Source of the DNA: Bacillus methanolicus PB1
GTDB taxonomy: Bacteria; Bacillota; Bacilli; Bacillales; Cytobacillaceae
Assembly (NCBI RefSeq): GCF_000262755.1
Contig: NZ_AFEU01000003.1
Span: forward strand, 496,001-560,000
Direction of reading: 5' to 3'
Length of the DNA: 64,000 bases
A program made the translations under genes and the position numbers. The notes under the pieces were generated by a model. That model did not search any database, had not been told where the DNA came from, and saw only the letters and a program-made list of their open reading frames with translations. Shown in pieces: positions 1 to 7,809 of the stretch. Position 1 is the stretch's first letter, and each line of letters starts with the position of its first letter.

Positions 1-603
1 TAATCCAATTAATGGTCCGGGAACTCTAGGAAATATTTTAGGTGTAAGCAATATGAGAGTAAGTGATACAATTGCTGTGATTACGCTATAAAAGTTCATC
101 GTATCCAAATTCTCGAAAATCTCTTTCATATTGGACAAGAAATCCTCATGCTTTTCGATTCCTGTAAGTCCAAAAAAGTTGGCAAGCTGGCCTGTAAAAA
201 TAATCACTGCGATCCCCGACGTAAAACCTATTGTCACAGGGCGTGGAATAAACTTTATTAATGAGCCGAGTCTAAGCACCCCCATTAGAAATAACATAAC
301 ACCGGCTAAAAATCCAGCAATTAATAAATTTTCATAACCGTACGTCATGACTATTCCTAACAGAATGGGAATAAAGGCTCCGGTTGGACCTCCAATTTGA
401 TACTTGGAACCGCCGAGAAGTGAAATCAAAATTCCCGCAATGATTGTCGTATAGATGCCATACTCAGGCTTCACTCCTGACGCAATAGCAAAGGCCATGC
501 CAAGCGGAATAGCAATAATACCGACAATTACACCTGAAAGTAAATCCTTCCGAAAATTCTGAAAACTATAACCGTGATATCTCCCTAATGACAATTGTCT
601 CAC
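1..603 (-). CDS. SulP family anion transporter, N-terminal part
   Basis: Integral membrane permease of the SulP (SLC26-like) family, which moves sulfate, bicarbonate or related anions. The window holds only the first 201 codons; the gene runs off the left edge. Translation of the minus strand from a GTG at 603 gives the family N-terminus: a short cytoplasmic lead followed by GVIVGIIAIPLGMAFAIASG and the downstream GGPTGAFIPI and PRPVTIGFTSGIAV segments typical of SulP helices. The GTG start is preceded by a GAGGAG-like ribosome site about 9 bases away. Substrate and any C-terminal STAS domain cannot be judged from this fragment. Confidence 0.85.
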   Translation of the reverse strand, partial: MRQLSLGRYHGYSFQNFRKDLLSGVIVGIIAIPLGMAFAIASGVKPEYGIYTTIIAGILISLLGGSKYQIGGPTGAFIPILLGIVMTYGYENLLIAGFLAGVMLFLMGVLRLGSLIKFIPRPVTIGFTSGIAVIIFTGQLANFFGLTGIEKHEDFLSNMKEIFENLDTMNFYSVITAIVSLTLILLTPKIFPRVPGPLIGL

Positions 604-772
604 AAATACCCCTTCTCCTCAATTTTCTATATTTGAATTTTTGAATATACATATAATATTAATATCTATTTTTTGATCTGTCAAAGCAAATTATAATTTT
701 TTTAAACCAAGCTGTTTAGCCTGAAGGGAATTCGCAAACATTATGTATAAATACAAGATACAGAGGATGAAA

Positions 773-1454
773 ATGGAAACAATAATCACTACTTCTGCTC
801 GGTTTCTTTGTCTTATTTTTGTTAACACATGTCCTCGGAAAAAAACAATTAAGTCAAATGACTTTTTTTACATATATCACCGGGATTGCTTTAGGGAATA
901 TTGCCGGAGATATGGTTGTTCACCGAGATATTAAATTAATTGACGGAGTCACAGGTTTGATTCTATGGGCTTTATTAACCTTCACACTAGAGTTCATCAG
1001 TTTAAAATCTTCCAAAGCAAGAGTCTTGCTTGATGGAGAACCAACGATTGTGATAAAAAACGGAAAGATTCTTGAAAAAGCAATGGCATCCAACAAATTA
1101 AACATGGATGACTTAAGCATGCTTCTTAGGTTAAAAAACATATTTTCCGTCAAAGATGTTGATTACGCAATCCTGGAACCTAACGGACAATTGAGTGTGC
1201 TGAAAAAAGTCGAACTTGAACCTGTCACAAAGAAAGATTTAAAAATTACATCCAGTTCCCGGCTGTATTTACCGACTGAGCTGATCGTTGACGGCGAAGT
1301 TGTTAAGAAAAATCTTCAGGAACTGAATTTAAGTGAAGAATGGTTGAATCAACAATTGCTATTACAAGGAATCCATAAATTAGAAGATGTGTTTTTTGCG
1401 GAATTGCAAAGTGACGGGAGCATCTATATTGACAAAAAAACAGATAATGAATAA
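773..1454 (+). pseudogene. DUF421 (YetF/YdfR-like) membrane protein with a 5' frameshift
   Basis: Most of a DUF421 protein reads cleanly from about 819 to 1454: a membrane portion with GKKQLSQMTFFTYITGIALG, then the soluble domain containing VLLDGEPTIVIKNGKI. The normal N-terminal helix is missing from this frame but is found just upstream in another frame, starting at ATG 773 with an AGAGGATG ribosome site (METIITTSARFL...). The two frames join if two T residues are restored in the CTTTGTC stretch near 805-812, giving RFLFVLFLLTHVLGKK. So the gene carries either a real 2-base deletion (or +1 insertion) or a sequence error. A TTG at 819 could start a shortened protein but has no ribosome site. 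YetF-type proteins are spore/envelope membrane proteins of unclear function. Confidence 0.75.
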
Positions 1455-1519
1455 GAAAGGGCATAAAATCACCGTACAATTCAAAAAATATAGTGACTTT
1501 ATTGAGGGAGTGAATACGA

Positions 1520-1699
1520 ATGGATGTCAAACGAGTTAAGCAAATTTTGTCTTCTCCTGCTGATATTGAGGTAACGTATAATGGTGCATCAGTATGGATC
1601 GATCAGCTTAATGAAGACGGGCGAACGGCTACCGTCCATCTGCGTGGTCCTTTAGAAGAAAGAACAGTAGTGGATATTACAGAGCTAAAAGAAGAATAA
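1520..1699 (+). CDS. sspH: Small acid-soluble spore protein H family (SspH-like)
   Basis: A 59-residue protein beginning MDVKRVKQILSSPADIEVTY and containing the family signature of a short N-terminal helix, the VTYNGASVWI strand and an acidic C-terminal VDITELKEE. H-type SASPs are minor spore-core proteins made in the forespore under sigma-G in B. subtilis. The start ATG follows GAGGGAGTGAATACGA, a good ribosome site. It lies 65 bases after the DUF421 gene on the same strand and ends in a strong terminator. The assignment rests on sequence pattern and length; no catalytic residues are expected. Confidence 0.85.
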   Translation: MDVKRVKQILSSPADIEVTYNGASVWIDQLNEDGRTATVHLRGPLEERTVVDITELKEE

Positions 1700-1704
1700 A
1701 CGAT

Positions 1705-1738
1705 TGAAAAACCGGGCATCTGCCCGGTCCTTCTTATT
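1705..1738 (+). terminator. Rho-independent terminator after sspH
   Basis: Perfect 8-bp stem ACCGGGCA/TGCCCGGT (1711-1728) with a two-base loop, followed by a T-rich tail, seven bases downstream of the sspH stop codon. Confidence 0.8.
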
Positions 1739-1783
1739 TGCTAAATTGAAATGGAAGATCACTATTGTGTCCGACGGTTCATA

Positions 1784-1872
1784 TACCGGAACGACGGCTC
1801 AATAATCGAAATAAAGACTCATAAATCAAAATAAGGGCTTATTAATCGAATCATAAGCTCATTAACTTTCCT
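1784..1872. repeat. Short tandem array, about 20-bp period (family A)
   Basis: Four degenerate units resembling CTCATAAATCGAAATAAGGG lie head to tail between the 3' ends of sspH and ykvA: CTCAATAATCGAAATAAAGA, CTCATAAATCAAAATAAGGG, CTTATTAATCGAATCATAAG and a partial CTCATTAAC. The same unit recurs in a much longer array at 29395-29708. The rest of this roughly 175-base gap contains nothing else I recognise. Confidence 0.75.
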
Positions 1873-1916
1873 TGATAAGCAATGAGAAGCGACTAAAACA
1901 ATTTGGAACCCCCCTC

Positions 1917-2273
1917 TTACGGTTTATTTTTTAAATTGTATTTTTCTTTAAGCGATTCTGGTGCCATTTTTACGATTTGCTGCAAAATGAATGTTAACAC
2001 TGTGATGTCATCAACAACCCCAATAAATGAAAAAAAGTCAGGGATTAAATCAAATGGAAAGAAAAAATAGCCCGCTACCAATAATACGGAAATCATCTTT
2101 TTTGATATTGCCACTTCTTTTGAAAGAAAAAAATCCATTAAAAATGGAAATGACCTGCGCACATTTAAAACAAACTTTAGTCTCTTCCAGAATTTCAACG
2201 AAAAACCCTCCTCGTATAGTATTTTTAGAATTCTCTTTTGAGGTATTTTCCAGTTAGATTTCTGTTCATTCAT
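1917..2273 (-). CDS. YkvA/DUF1232 family small membrane protein
   Basis: 118 residues with the DUF1232 hallmark: a hydrophobic helix followed by FPFDLIPDFFSFIGVVDDIT (about residues 70-90). Family members are short proteins with one or two membrane-associated helices and no established biochemical role. It is transcribed toward the sspH gene; the start ATG at 2273 has only a weak ribosome site. Immediately upstream lie a 36-bp palindrome and the IS110 element, so the native promoter region may have been displaced by the insertion. Confidence 0.85.
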   Translation of the reverse strand: MNEQKSNWKIPQKRILKILYEEGFSLKFWKRLKFVLNVRRSFPFLMDFFLSKEVAISKKMISVLLVAGYFFFPFDLIPDFFSFIGVVDDITVLTFILQQIVKMAPESLKEKYNLKNKP

Positions 2274-2290
2274 AACTTCATAGGAGCTAG

Positions 2291-2326
2291 TTCAGATAGT
2301 GGTGGGCTAGCCCACCACTATCTGAA
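2291..2326. repeat. Perfect 36-bp palindrome
   Basis: TTCAGATAGTGGTGGGCTAG continues as its exact reverse complement, giving two 18-base arms with no spacer. It sits between the ykvA start and the left side of the IS110 element and could form a cruciform or a stable hairpin. It may be a subterminal IS feature, the IS target or a pre-existing hairpin; the sequence alone does not decide. Confidence 0.85.
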
Positions 2327-2444
2327 GAATTTCCATTTTAGGGGTGGACTTTTCGTGATGTCCCTAGATAATGGTTTTAAGGATCATTTGGGGAAATCCT
2401 TCTCCCTCCTGTAGCTTTGACTACTTAATAAAGTCTGTTTCTCC

Positions 2445-2615
2445 AGCTCTTGTTTGAACTTCTAACCCGCAGGCTGTTCCCTCTGGCAACCCATGCTGGA
2501 AGTGGCAGCTTCCAGGCAGCTCATGGATCAGAGCGAGTTCTCATACGCGAGGGTGATTGATCAACAAGTGCGCTGGGGACATCCCGAAGAGTCCTTCCCA
2601 CTGATCCTAAAATGA
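2445..2615 (+). ncRNA. Candidate IS110 bridge RNA
   Basis: The region just upstream of the transposase is richer in G+C than its surroundings and folds well on paper. One hairpin pairs CCATG with CATGG and, inside it, GGAAG with CTTCC around the loop TGGCAG (about 2500-2535). A second pairs GATCA with TGATC around a large internal loop (about 2523-2560). Two adjacent stems with internal loops upstream of an IS110 transposase match the known bridge RNA arrangement (target-binding and donor-binding loops). I infer the role from position and fold only; transcript ends are guesses. Confidence 0.5.
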
Positions 2616-2630
2616 AAGGAGGTTTCTCCC

Positions 2631-3860
2631 ATGAAGTTATTTGTCGGAATAGACGTCAGCTCTCAAGATATGAAAGCTTGTGTCATGAATTTAGATGGTG
2701 AAACATTATCTTCTCAAACTGTTGAAAACAATTTAACCGGGGCATCTTATCTACGAAATCAAATTGTAGATATTGCCCAAAAAAACTTGATTCAAGAGAT
2801 TCAAATTGGAATGGAAGCAACATCTGTTTACAGTTGGCATCCATCCATGTTCTTTCATGAAGATGAATCCTTGAAAAAGTTTAAAACGAAAGTGTTTACG
2901 ATTAACCCAAAACTAATTAAGAAGTTTAAGGAGTCTTATACGGATCTCGATAAAACAGACCATATCGATGCCTGGATTATTGCGGATCGACTCCGTTTCG
3001 GGCGCCTTCGACTTTCGGCTGTCATGCAGGAACAATATATTGCCCTTCAAAGATTAACGAGAATGAGATATCATCTCGTTCACAATTTAACTCGTGAAAA
3101 ACAGTATTTCCTCCAACACCTTTTTTACAAGTGCAGTTCCTTTACGGCTGAAGTGGAAAGCTCCGTGTTTGGGAACGCCATGATGGAGCTGTTACTCGAA
3201 AAGTATAGCCTGGATGAAATCAGCTCCATGGATATCCAGGAACTTGCGCATTATCTTCAGGAAAAGGGCAAAAATCGCTTTACTGATGCCGAATGTATAG
3301 CCAAGTCCATTCAAAAGGCAGCCAGATCTTCTTATCGTTTATCCAAGTGTGTAGAAGACTCGATTGACCTTTTGTTGGCAACTTCCATTGAGTCCATTCG
3401 CAGTATTACCAAGCAGATCAAGGAATTGGATAAAGCTATTCGAAAGCTACTAGATGGCATTCCAAACACCTTACAGTCGATTCCTGGTATCGGACCCGTT
3501 TATTGTGCCGGAATATTAGCTGAAATTGGACAAATTGAACGCTTTGATAATCAAGCATCATTAGCGAAATATGCCGGGTTAACATGGTCCAAGCATCAAT
3601 CAGGAAAGTTTCAGGCAGAGGAAACAAACATGATACGATCAGGGAATCATTATCTTCGTTACTACCTAGTTGAAGCTGCCAACTCGGTACAACGACTTGA
3701 ACCTGAATTTCGGGCATACTACCTGAAAAAGTATCATGAGGTTCCAAAGCACCAACATAAAAGAGCACTCGTCTTAACTGCAAGAAAACTTGTGCGTTTG
3801 GTCGATGCGCTGCTACGTAACGACCAAATTTACACGCCTAGAAGGAAGGTGGATAAATAG
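2631..3860 (+). CDS. IS110 family transposase (DEDD recombinase)
   Basis: 409-residue recombinase that catalyses bridge-RNA-guided insertion of the element. The N-terminal RuvC-like DEDD domain shows D8 in FVGIDVSS, E62 in MEATSVYS, and D110/D113 in LDKTDHIDAW. The C-terminal Tnp domain carries the helix-hairpin-helix-like LQSIPGIGPVYCAGILAEIG and the AGLTWSKHQSGKF segment where IS110 enzymes carry their serine nucleophile. Length is typical and the frame is intact, so the element may be active. The ATG at 2631 follows AAAGGAGGTTTCTCCC, an excellent ribosome site. Confidence 0.95.
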   Translation: MKLFVGIDVSSQDMKACVMNLDGETLSSQTVENNLTGASYLRNQIVDIAQKNLIQEIQIGMEATSVYSWHPSMFFHEDESLKKFKTKVFTINPKLIKKFKESYTDLDKTDHIDAWIIADRLRFGRLRLSAVMQEQYIALQRLTRMRYHLVHNLTREKQYFLQHLFYKCSSFTAEVESSVFGNAMMELLLEKYSLDEISSMDIQELAHYLQEKGKNRFTDAECIAKSIQKAARSSYRLSKCVEDSIDLLLATSIESIRSITKQIKELDKAIRKLLDGIPNTLQSIPGIGPVYCAGILAEIGQIERFDNQASLAKYAGLTWSKHQSGKFQAEETNMIRSGNHYLRYYLVEAANSVQRLEPEFRAYYLKKYHEVPKHQHKRALVLTARKLVRLVDALLRNDQIYTPRRKVDK

Positions 3861-4103
3861 GGAGTAACAAGACCCTAAATCCTTCTATTATTTCCAGTAA
3901 ATGTAATAAATTTTACTGGGTTTCTTTAGTATTGCCTTTTTTAGAACTTTTACGGTTTAGAATTTCCAATTCCATTGATTTTGGTGCTTGACATATTACC
4001 GCAGGACTTTAAACAGGTTCCTGCAAGAAACAATACTATATATCATCCCCTATTTTCTTTTAAATAATGCGTTTGTTGCTTTCAAGCTTTTTGCATATAA
4101 AAA

Positions 4104-4175
4104 GGGGCTGACTCATAAGGGTCTGACTCCCTCCGACTTGGAGGGGGTCTGACCCTTTGCTTTTGAGTCAGCCTC
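4104..4175. terminator. Nested terminator cassette (copy 1)
   Basis: Outer arms GGGGCTGACTCA (4104-4115) and TGAGTCAGCCTC (4164-4175) pair around an inner hairpin GGGTCTGACTCCCTCC / GGAGGGGGTCTGACCC. It lies just beyond the stop of the YdjO-like gene, so on the minus strand it should act as that gene's terminator. The same outer arms recur elsewhere in the window around different inserts. Confidence 0.7.
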
Positions 4176-4183
4176 GGAAATCG

Positions 4184-4387
4184 TCACACTAGATTTTTGT
4201 TGTAGTTATGGACAACTTGGAGCATTTTAGTCGTCTCTTTCATTTCACTTTTGCAAAGGGGGCATAAAGGTTTTTCACTGCTTTTAAAATTGTCTCTCAT
4301 CCAACCTTTGCACTCATCGGATGTGCATTCCCATATCTTTGTTTCTTCCGTGACAATCTCTTCATCATTTCTTCTTCCGAAAGCCAT
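4184..4387 (-). CDS. YdjO-like cold-inducible zinc-ribbon protein
   Basis: 67 residues starting MAFGRRNDEEIVTEETKIWE with two cysteine pairs, CTSDEC and CPLC, flanking a KGWMRDNF segment. This is the pattern of the cold-inducible YdjO family in Bacillus, small zinc-binding proteins of unknown mechanism. I chose ATG 4387 because AGGAGGGC lies seven to eight bases upstream; the frame continues to 4456 but without a ribosome site. It lies 190 bases downstream of a csp gene on the same strand, which fits a cold-shock setting. Confidence 0.75.
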   Translation of the reverse strand: MAFGRRNDEEIVTEETKIWECTSDECKGWMRDNFKSSEKPLCPLCKSEMKETTKMLQVVHNYNKNLV

Positions 4388-4537
4388 TAGAAAGCCCTCC
4401 TTTTGTAGGACTAAAACACATCCATTATATGCTCCGACTGCAAATATTAGAGCCATTTTTTATGAAAATGTTATTTTTTCAGTCCAAAGTAAAAATACTG
4501 TACAATTATAGTATACAGTAACTTTACTTTTTTGACC

Positions 4538-4568
4538 AAAAAAAGAGCCCCATTGGGACTCTTTTAGT
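4538..4568 (-). terminator. Terminator after csp
   Basis: AAAGAGTCCCAATGGGGCTCTTTT-type hairpin on the minus strand with a U-rich tail, immediately downstream of the cold-shock gene. Confidence 0.75.
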
Positions 4569-4576
4569 TTCTTCCT

Positions 4577-4777
4577 TCATGATTTCTGGACATTGACGGC
4601 TTGAGGTCCGCGTTGTCCCTGTTCAATATCAAATGTAACACTTTGTCCTTCTTCCAAAGTTTTGAATCCTTCACCTTGAATGGCTGAATAATGTACAAAG
4701 ACGTCATCTCCGCCATCAACTTCAATAAATCCAAAACCTTTCTCGGAATTAAACCATTTTACTCTGCCAGTTGCCAT
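4577..4777 (-). CDS. CspA-family cold shock protein
   Basis: 66-residue single-domain cold-shock protein, a five-stranded beta barrel that binds single-stranded RNA and DNA. Both nucleic-acid-binding motifs are present: RNP1 KGFGFI (about residues 13-18) and RNP2 VFVHY (about 26-30), together with the [16 protein letters not shown] start and a GPQAVNV C-terminus. ATG 4777 is preceded by AGGAGGAAT. It is a CspB/CspC/CspD-type paralogue; which one cannot be told from one copy. Confidence 0.95.
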   Translation of the reverse strand: MATGRVKWFNSEKGFGFIEVDGGDDVFVHYSAIQGEGFKTLEEGQSVTFDIEQGQRGPQAVNVQKS

Positions 4778-4892
4778 TGGATTCCTCCTGATTTCAATAA
4801 TAACGTTTATAAGTATTGCCAAAAGAACAAATTCTTATACCCTTTTTTTTCGATTTTACCGCGATTGCGGCCAGTACTTGAATTGATTTCAT

Positions 4893-6548
4893 TCAGCAGT
4901 CCGGTACAGATGCTTTTTTTATTTCCTTTTCTAATTCTTCCTTTCTATTCAATGTTGTTTGTTCGTCCCATTCAAAATAGTCTGCCATATAATTTACAGC
5001 TTCATCTTTCCATTTCCGGACACCGGCAATATTAAACAAAAGCATTCCTGTTCTTCGGTAAAAAAAATCCACCGGGGTTGCTGCCATTTCATGTTCGAGT
5101 GCATATTGCAATTGAGCGAACAATGCAAGAGGCAATTCATATTGATCGGCTAGCGTTTTTTGCTTTCCGGAGATGTCAAATAATATCGGTGCATTTGACC
5201 CGTACATCGATATCAAAAATTTTGCTTCTTCATTTGTGAGTCCATTTTTGATCCCATTGGTTATTTGTTCAGCAATATACTTGCTGAAAAAGCTTGATCC
5301 GCCGACATCTCCTCCGGATATCGCCAAGTTTTTCGTTTGGCATTCCTTGTATGAAACACCGGTCTCTTTTTGAAGTTTCCCTGAAACTAAGTCAACAACA
5401 ATTTCAGCCATTTTCCGATAGCCAGTCAGTTTCCCTCCGGCGATTGTAATTAATCCAGATTCAGATTCCCAAATTTCATCTCTACGGGAAATCTCAGATG
5501 GATCTTTTCCTTCCTCATGGATTAAAGGACGCACTCCTGCCCAGCTCGATTCAATATCTTCTTCCGAAATGTTCGTTTGCGGAAACATATAATGAATCGC
5601 GTTAATGAGGTACTTCCTGTCTGCAGACGTTATAATCGGAGACGCAAGATCGGCATCGTAAAAGGTGTCTGTCGTACCTACGTATGCCTTACCGCCGCGG
5701 GGAATTGCAAATACCATTCTTCCATCAGGCGCATCAAAATAAACAGCCTGTTTTAGTGGAAATTTGGATTTGTCGATGACGATATGAACTCCTTTTGTAT
5801 GTTTTAACGTTTTGCCTGTTTTTGAACCGTCTTTTTCACGGACTTCGTCGACCCATGGACCAGCTGCATTGACTACTTTTTTAGCGCGGATTTCATAGCG
5901 TTCACCAGACAAATGATCAATGATCACTGCCCCTCTAACATTACCATTTTCGTAAAGGAATTTTTCCGCCTTTGTATAGTTCAAAGCAGCAGCCCCTTTT
6001 TCAACAGCCTTTTTCATCACTTCGATCGTTAATCTTGCATCATCTGTGCGATATTCGACGTAATACCCGCTGCCTTTTAGCCCTTCTTTCTTAATAAGAG
6101 GTTCTTTCTCTACTGTTTCATTAATATTGAGCATTTTTCTTCGTTCGCTTTTCTTTACCCCCGCTAAAAAGTCATAAAGGCTGAGGCCGACTGAAATGCT
6201 GAATTTGCCGGACGTTCCTCCTTTATAAATGGGAAGCAGCATCCATTCCGGGGTTGTCACATGAGGCCCGTTTTCATATACAATTGCCCGTTCTTTGCCA
6301 ACTTCCGCGACCAATTTTACTTCAAATTGCTTCAAGTATCGAAGGCCTCCATGAATAAGTTTTGTCGACCTGCTCGATGTTCCGGCGCCAAAATCCTGCA
6401 TTTCTACCAATGCTGCAGCCATCCCTCTCGTTGCCGCATCAAGAGCGATCCCTGCTCCTGTGATTCCACCGCCAATCACAAGCAAATCGAATTCTCTATC
6501 TTTTAGATATTCGACTATTTTTTTCCTGTTTGTATTTGAGAAATTCAT
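4893..6548 (-). CDS. glpD: Aerobic glycerol-3-phosphate dehydrogenase GlpD
   Basis: 551-residue membrane-associated flavoprotein oxidising glycerol 3-phosphate to dihydroxyacetone phosphate and passing electrons to quinone. The FAD-binding Rossmann motif GGGITGAG is at residues 26-33, followed by [16 protein letters not shown] and, further on, [15 protein letters not shown]-like and [13 protein letters not shown] motifs. Length matches B. subtilis GlpD (about 555). ATG 6548 follows AAGGAGGTAGCTTA; an upstream extension to 6596 has no ribosome site. The gene is monocistronic here, without glpF or glpK, and is preceded by a leader terminator suggesting GlpP-type antitermination. Confidence 0.95.
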   Translation of the reverse strand: MNFSNTNRKKIVEYLKDREFDLLVIGGGITGAGIALDAATRGMAAALVEMQDFGAGTSSRSTKLIHGGLRYLKQFEVKLVAEVGKERAIVYENGPHVTTPEWMLLPIYKGGTSGKFSISVGLSLYDFLAGVKKSERRKMLNINETVEKEPLIKKEGLKGSGYYVEYRTDDARLTIEVMKKAVEKGAAALNYTKAEKFLYENGNVRGAVIIDHLSGERYEIRAKKVVNAAGPWVDEVREKDGSKTGKTLKHTKGVHIVIDKSKFPLKQAVYFDAPDGRMVFAIPRGGKAYVGTTDTFYDADLASPIITSADRKYLINAIHYMFPQTNISEEDIESSWAGVRPLIHEEGKDPSEISRRDEIWESESGLITIAGGKLTGYRKMAEIVVDLVSGKLQKETGVSYKECQTKNLAISGGDVGGSSFFSKYIAEQITNGIKNGLTNEEAKFLISMYGSNAPILFDISGKQKTLADQYELPLALFAQLQYALEHEMAATPVDFFYRRTGMLLFNIAGVRKWKDEAVNYMADYFEWDEQTTLNRKEELEKEIKKASVPDC

Positions 6549-6572
6549 TAAGCTACCTCCTTGCAGTGATGA

Positions 6573-6640
6573 AGACAAAAAAGAAAGAGAGACCAAATAA
6601 ACATTACCGGTCTACGATAATGATATGTGGTCTCTCCGTT
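6573..6640 (-). promoter_or_regulatory. glpD leader with intrinsic terminator (probable GlpP target)
   Basis: On the minus strand a perfect 9-bp stem GAGAGACCA/TGGTCTCTC (6628-6636 with 6587-6595) is followed by TTTCTTTTTT, a classic intrinsic terminator lying in the glpD 5' leader about 30 bases before the ribosome site. In B. subtilis the glpD leader contains such a terminator, and the antiterminator GlpP with glycerol 3-phosphate permits read-through. The hairpin is seen; GlpP control is inferred from the homologous gene. Confidence 0.7.
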
Positions 6641-6700
6641 TCTCCTGCTCAAATATTTACTTCAAGTCAAGATTTTTAAAAAAAATTTGGCGAAATCGTA

Positions 6701-7531
6701 TTACGCTTCTCTCTTTGTTTTTGTGGCAGTGCGTTTTTTCCTTGTTTCCGTCTTTTTCGGTTTTGTCCTGTCAATGGAAGCCTGCAATGCAGCCATGAGA
6801 TCCGTTACATTCGAAACAGGTTCTTTTTCTGCCGGTGTCACGACTTCTTTTCCTGTACGTTTCGCTTCAATTAATTCAAGTAATGCCGTCCGGTAGTCAT
6901 CCGTATATTTTTCTGGTTGAAAATCCGTTGTCAGCTGGTCAATTAATAAAATGGCCGTATCAATTTCTTTCTTCGTTACTTTATTTTCTGCCGGCACATT
7001 CGGAACGTCGGCTGCAGATCTTACTTCATCCGGATAATGGATCGTTTCCATAACAAGCGTATTTTCATAAACCCGGATAACGGCGAGCTGCTCTTTTGAC
7101 CTGATGATGATTTTGGCGATGCCGACTTTTTCCGATTCTTCAAGCGCCTTGCGCAGTAATGAATAAGCTTTTCCCCCGCCATCACCTGGTGACATATAAT
7201 AGCTTCTGTCATAGTAAATCGGGTCGATTTGTTCCATTTTTACAAAGTCAATGATTTCCACTGCTTTGTCTTCATTTTCCCTTTTCAAATTTTCCAAATC
7301 TTCTTCATCAAGAACAACAAATTTTCCTTTTGTGTATTCGTAAGCCTTTACGATGTCTTCATTTTTTACTTCCACATCACAGACAGGACAAACTTTTTCA
7401 TATTTTATTGGCGATTTGCATTCTTTATGAAGGTTGCGCAGTTTAACGTCCTTGTCTTCTGTTGCTGCATGAAGTTTAATCGGGATATTTACAAGTCCAA
7501 AGCTTATGCTGCCTTTCCAAATTGTATGCAT
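6701..7531 (-). CDS. ku: Non-homologous end joining protein Ku
   Basis: 276-residue bacterial Ku (YkoV-like), the homodimeric ring that binds DNA double-strand ends and recruits LigD. The start MHTIWKGSISFGLVNIPIKL is diagnostic, followed by the KYEKVCPVCDVEV cysteine segment and VRVYENTLVMETIHYPDEVR. The C-terminal tail is lysine/arginine rich (KKTETRKKRTATKTKREA), as in other Ku proteins. ATG 7531 has GGAG about ten bases upstream. It is divergent from ligD, with a tandem array between them. In B. subtilis this pair is forespore expressed and protects spores. Confidence 0.95.
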   Translation of the reverse strand: MHTIWKGSISFGLVNIPIKLHAATEDKDVKLRNLHKECKSPIKYEKVCPVCDVEVKNEDIVKAYEYTKGKFVVLDEEDLENLKRENEDKAVEIIDFVKMEQIDPIYYDRSYYMSPGDGGGKAYSLLRKALEESEKVGIAKIIIRSKEQLAVIRVYENTLVMETIHYPDEVRSAADVPNVPAENKVTKKEIDTAILLIDQLTTDFQPEKYTDDYRTALLELIEAKRTGKEVVTPAEKEPVSNVTDLMAALQASIDRTKPKKTETRKKRTATKTKREA

Positions 7532-7627
7532 GTTCCATTTCTCCATTCAGTCATTGATCTATACTTAATTTGTATGAATTGATAAAGACCATGCATTTAA
7601 ATATTTGGAAAAAGAATAATTTTCAAA

Positions 7628-7722
7628 GTGCTTTTACTCTCGTTAGACTGGCGTTTACTCCCTTTCGGCAGTGATTTACTCCCGTTCAAGACGCATTTAC
7701 TCCCGTTCAGCCGAATTTCAGA
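7628..7722. repeat. Tandem array, about 20-bp period (family B)
   Basis: About four degenerate units related to GCATTTACTCCCGTTCAGAC are repeated head to tail (CTTTTACTCTCGTTAGACTG, GTTTACTCCCTTTCGGCAGT, GATTTACTCCCGTTCAAGAC, GCATTTACTCCCGTTCAGCC). They occupy the divergent ku-ligD intergenic region. This family is not seen elsewhere in the window. Confidence 0.7.
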
Positions 7723-7809
7723 CTAAATTAGGACGAAGTTAAAGTTTTAACATACTTTGTCCGATAAAAGTTAAAGCTATAAGAGAACCCATAAAACGAG
7801 AAAGGATGA

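Larger units (their letters stand above)
2327..3990 (+). mobile_element. IS110-family insertion sequence (ends approximate)
   Basis: One transposase gene is flanked by about 300 bases of structured non-coding DNA upstream and about 130 or more bases downstream, as expected for the IS110 group whose long left end encodes a bridge RNA. IS110 elements usually lack terminal inverted repeats and target duplications, so the limits cannot be read directly. A 10-bp direct repeat AGAATTTCCA occurs at 2326-2335 and 3959-3968 and may mark the junctions. The element separates ykvA from the ydjO-like/csp genes. The gap 3861-4103 contains AT-rich sequence without a gene. Confidence 0.7.

Noticed and set aside
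3436-3783. 115-codon frame antisense to the transposase
   Set aside because: A shadow of the IS110 gene in another frame; no ribosome site.
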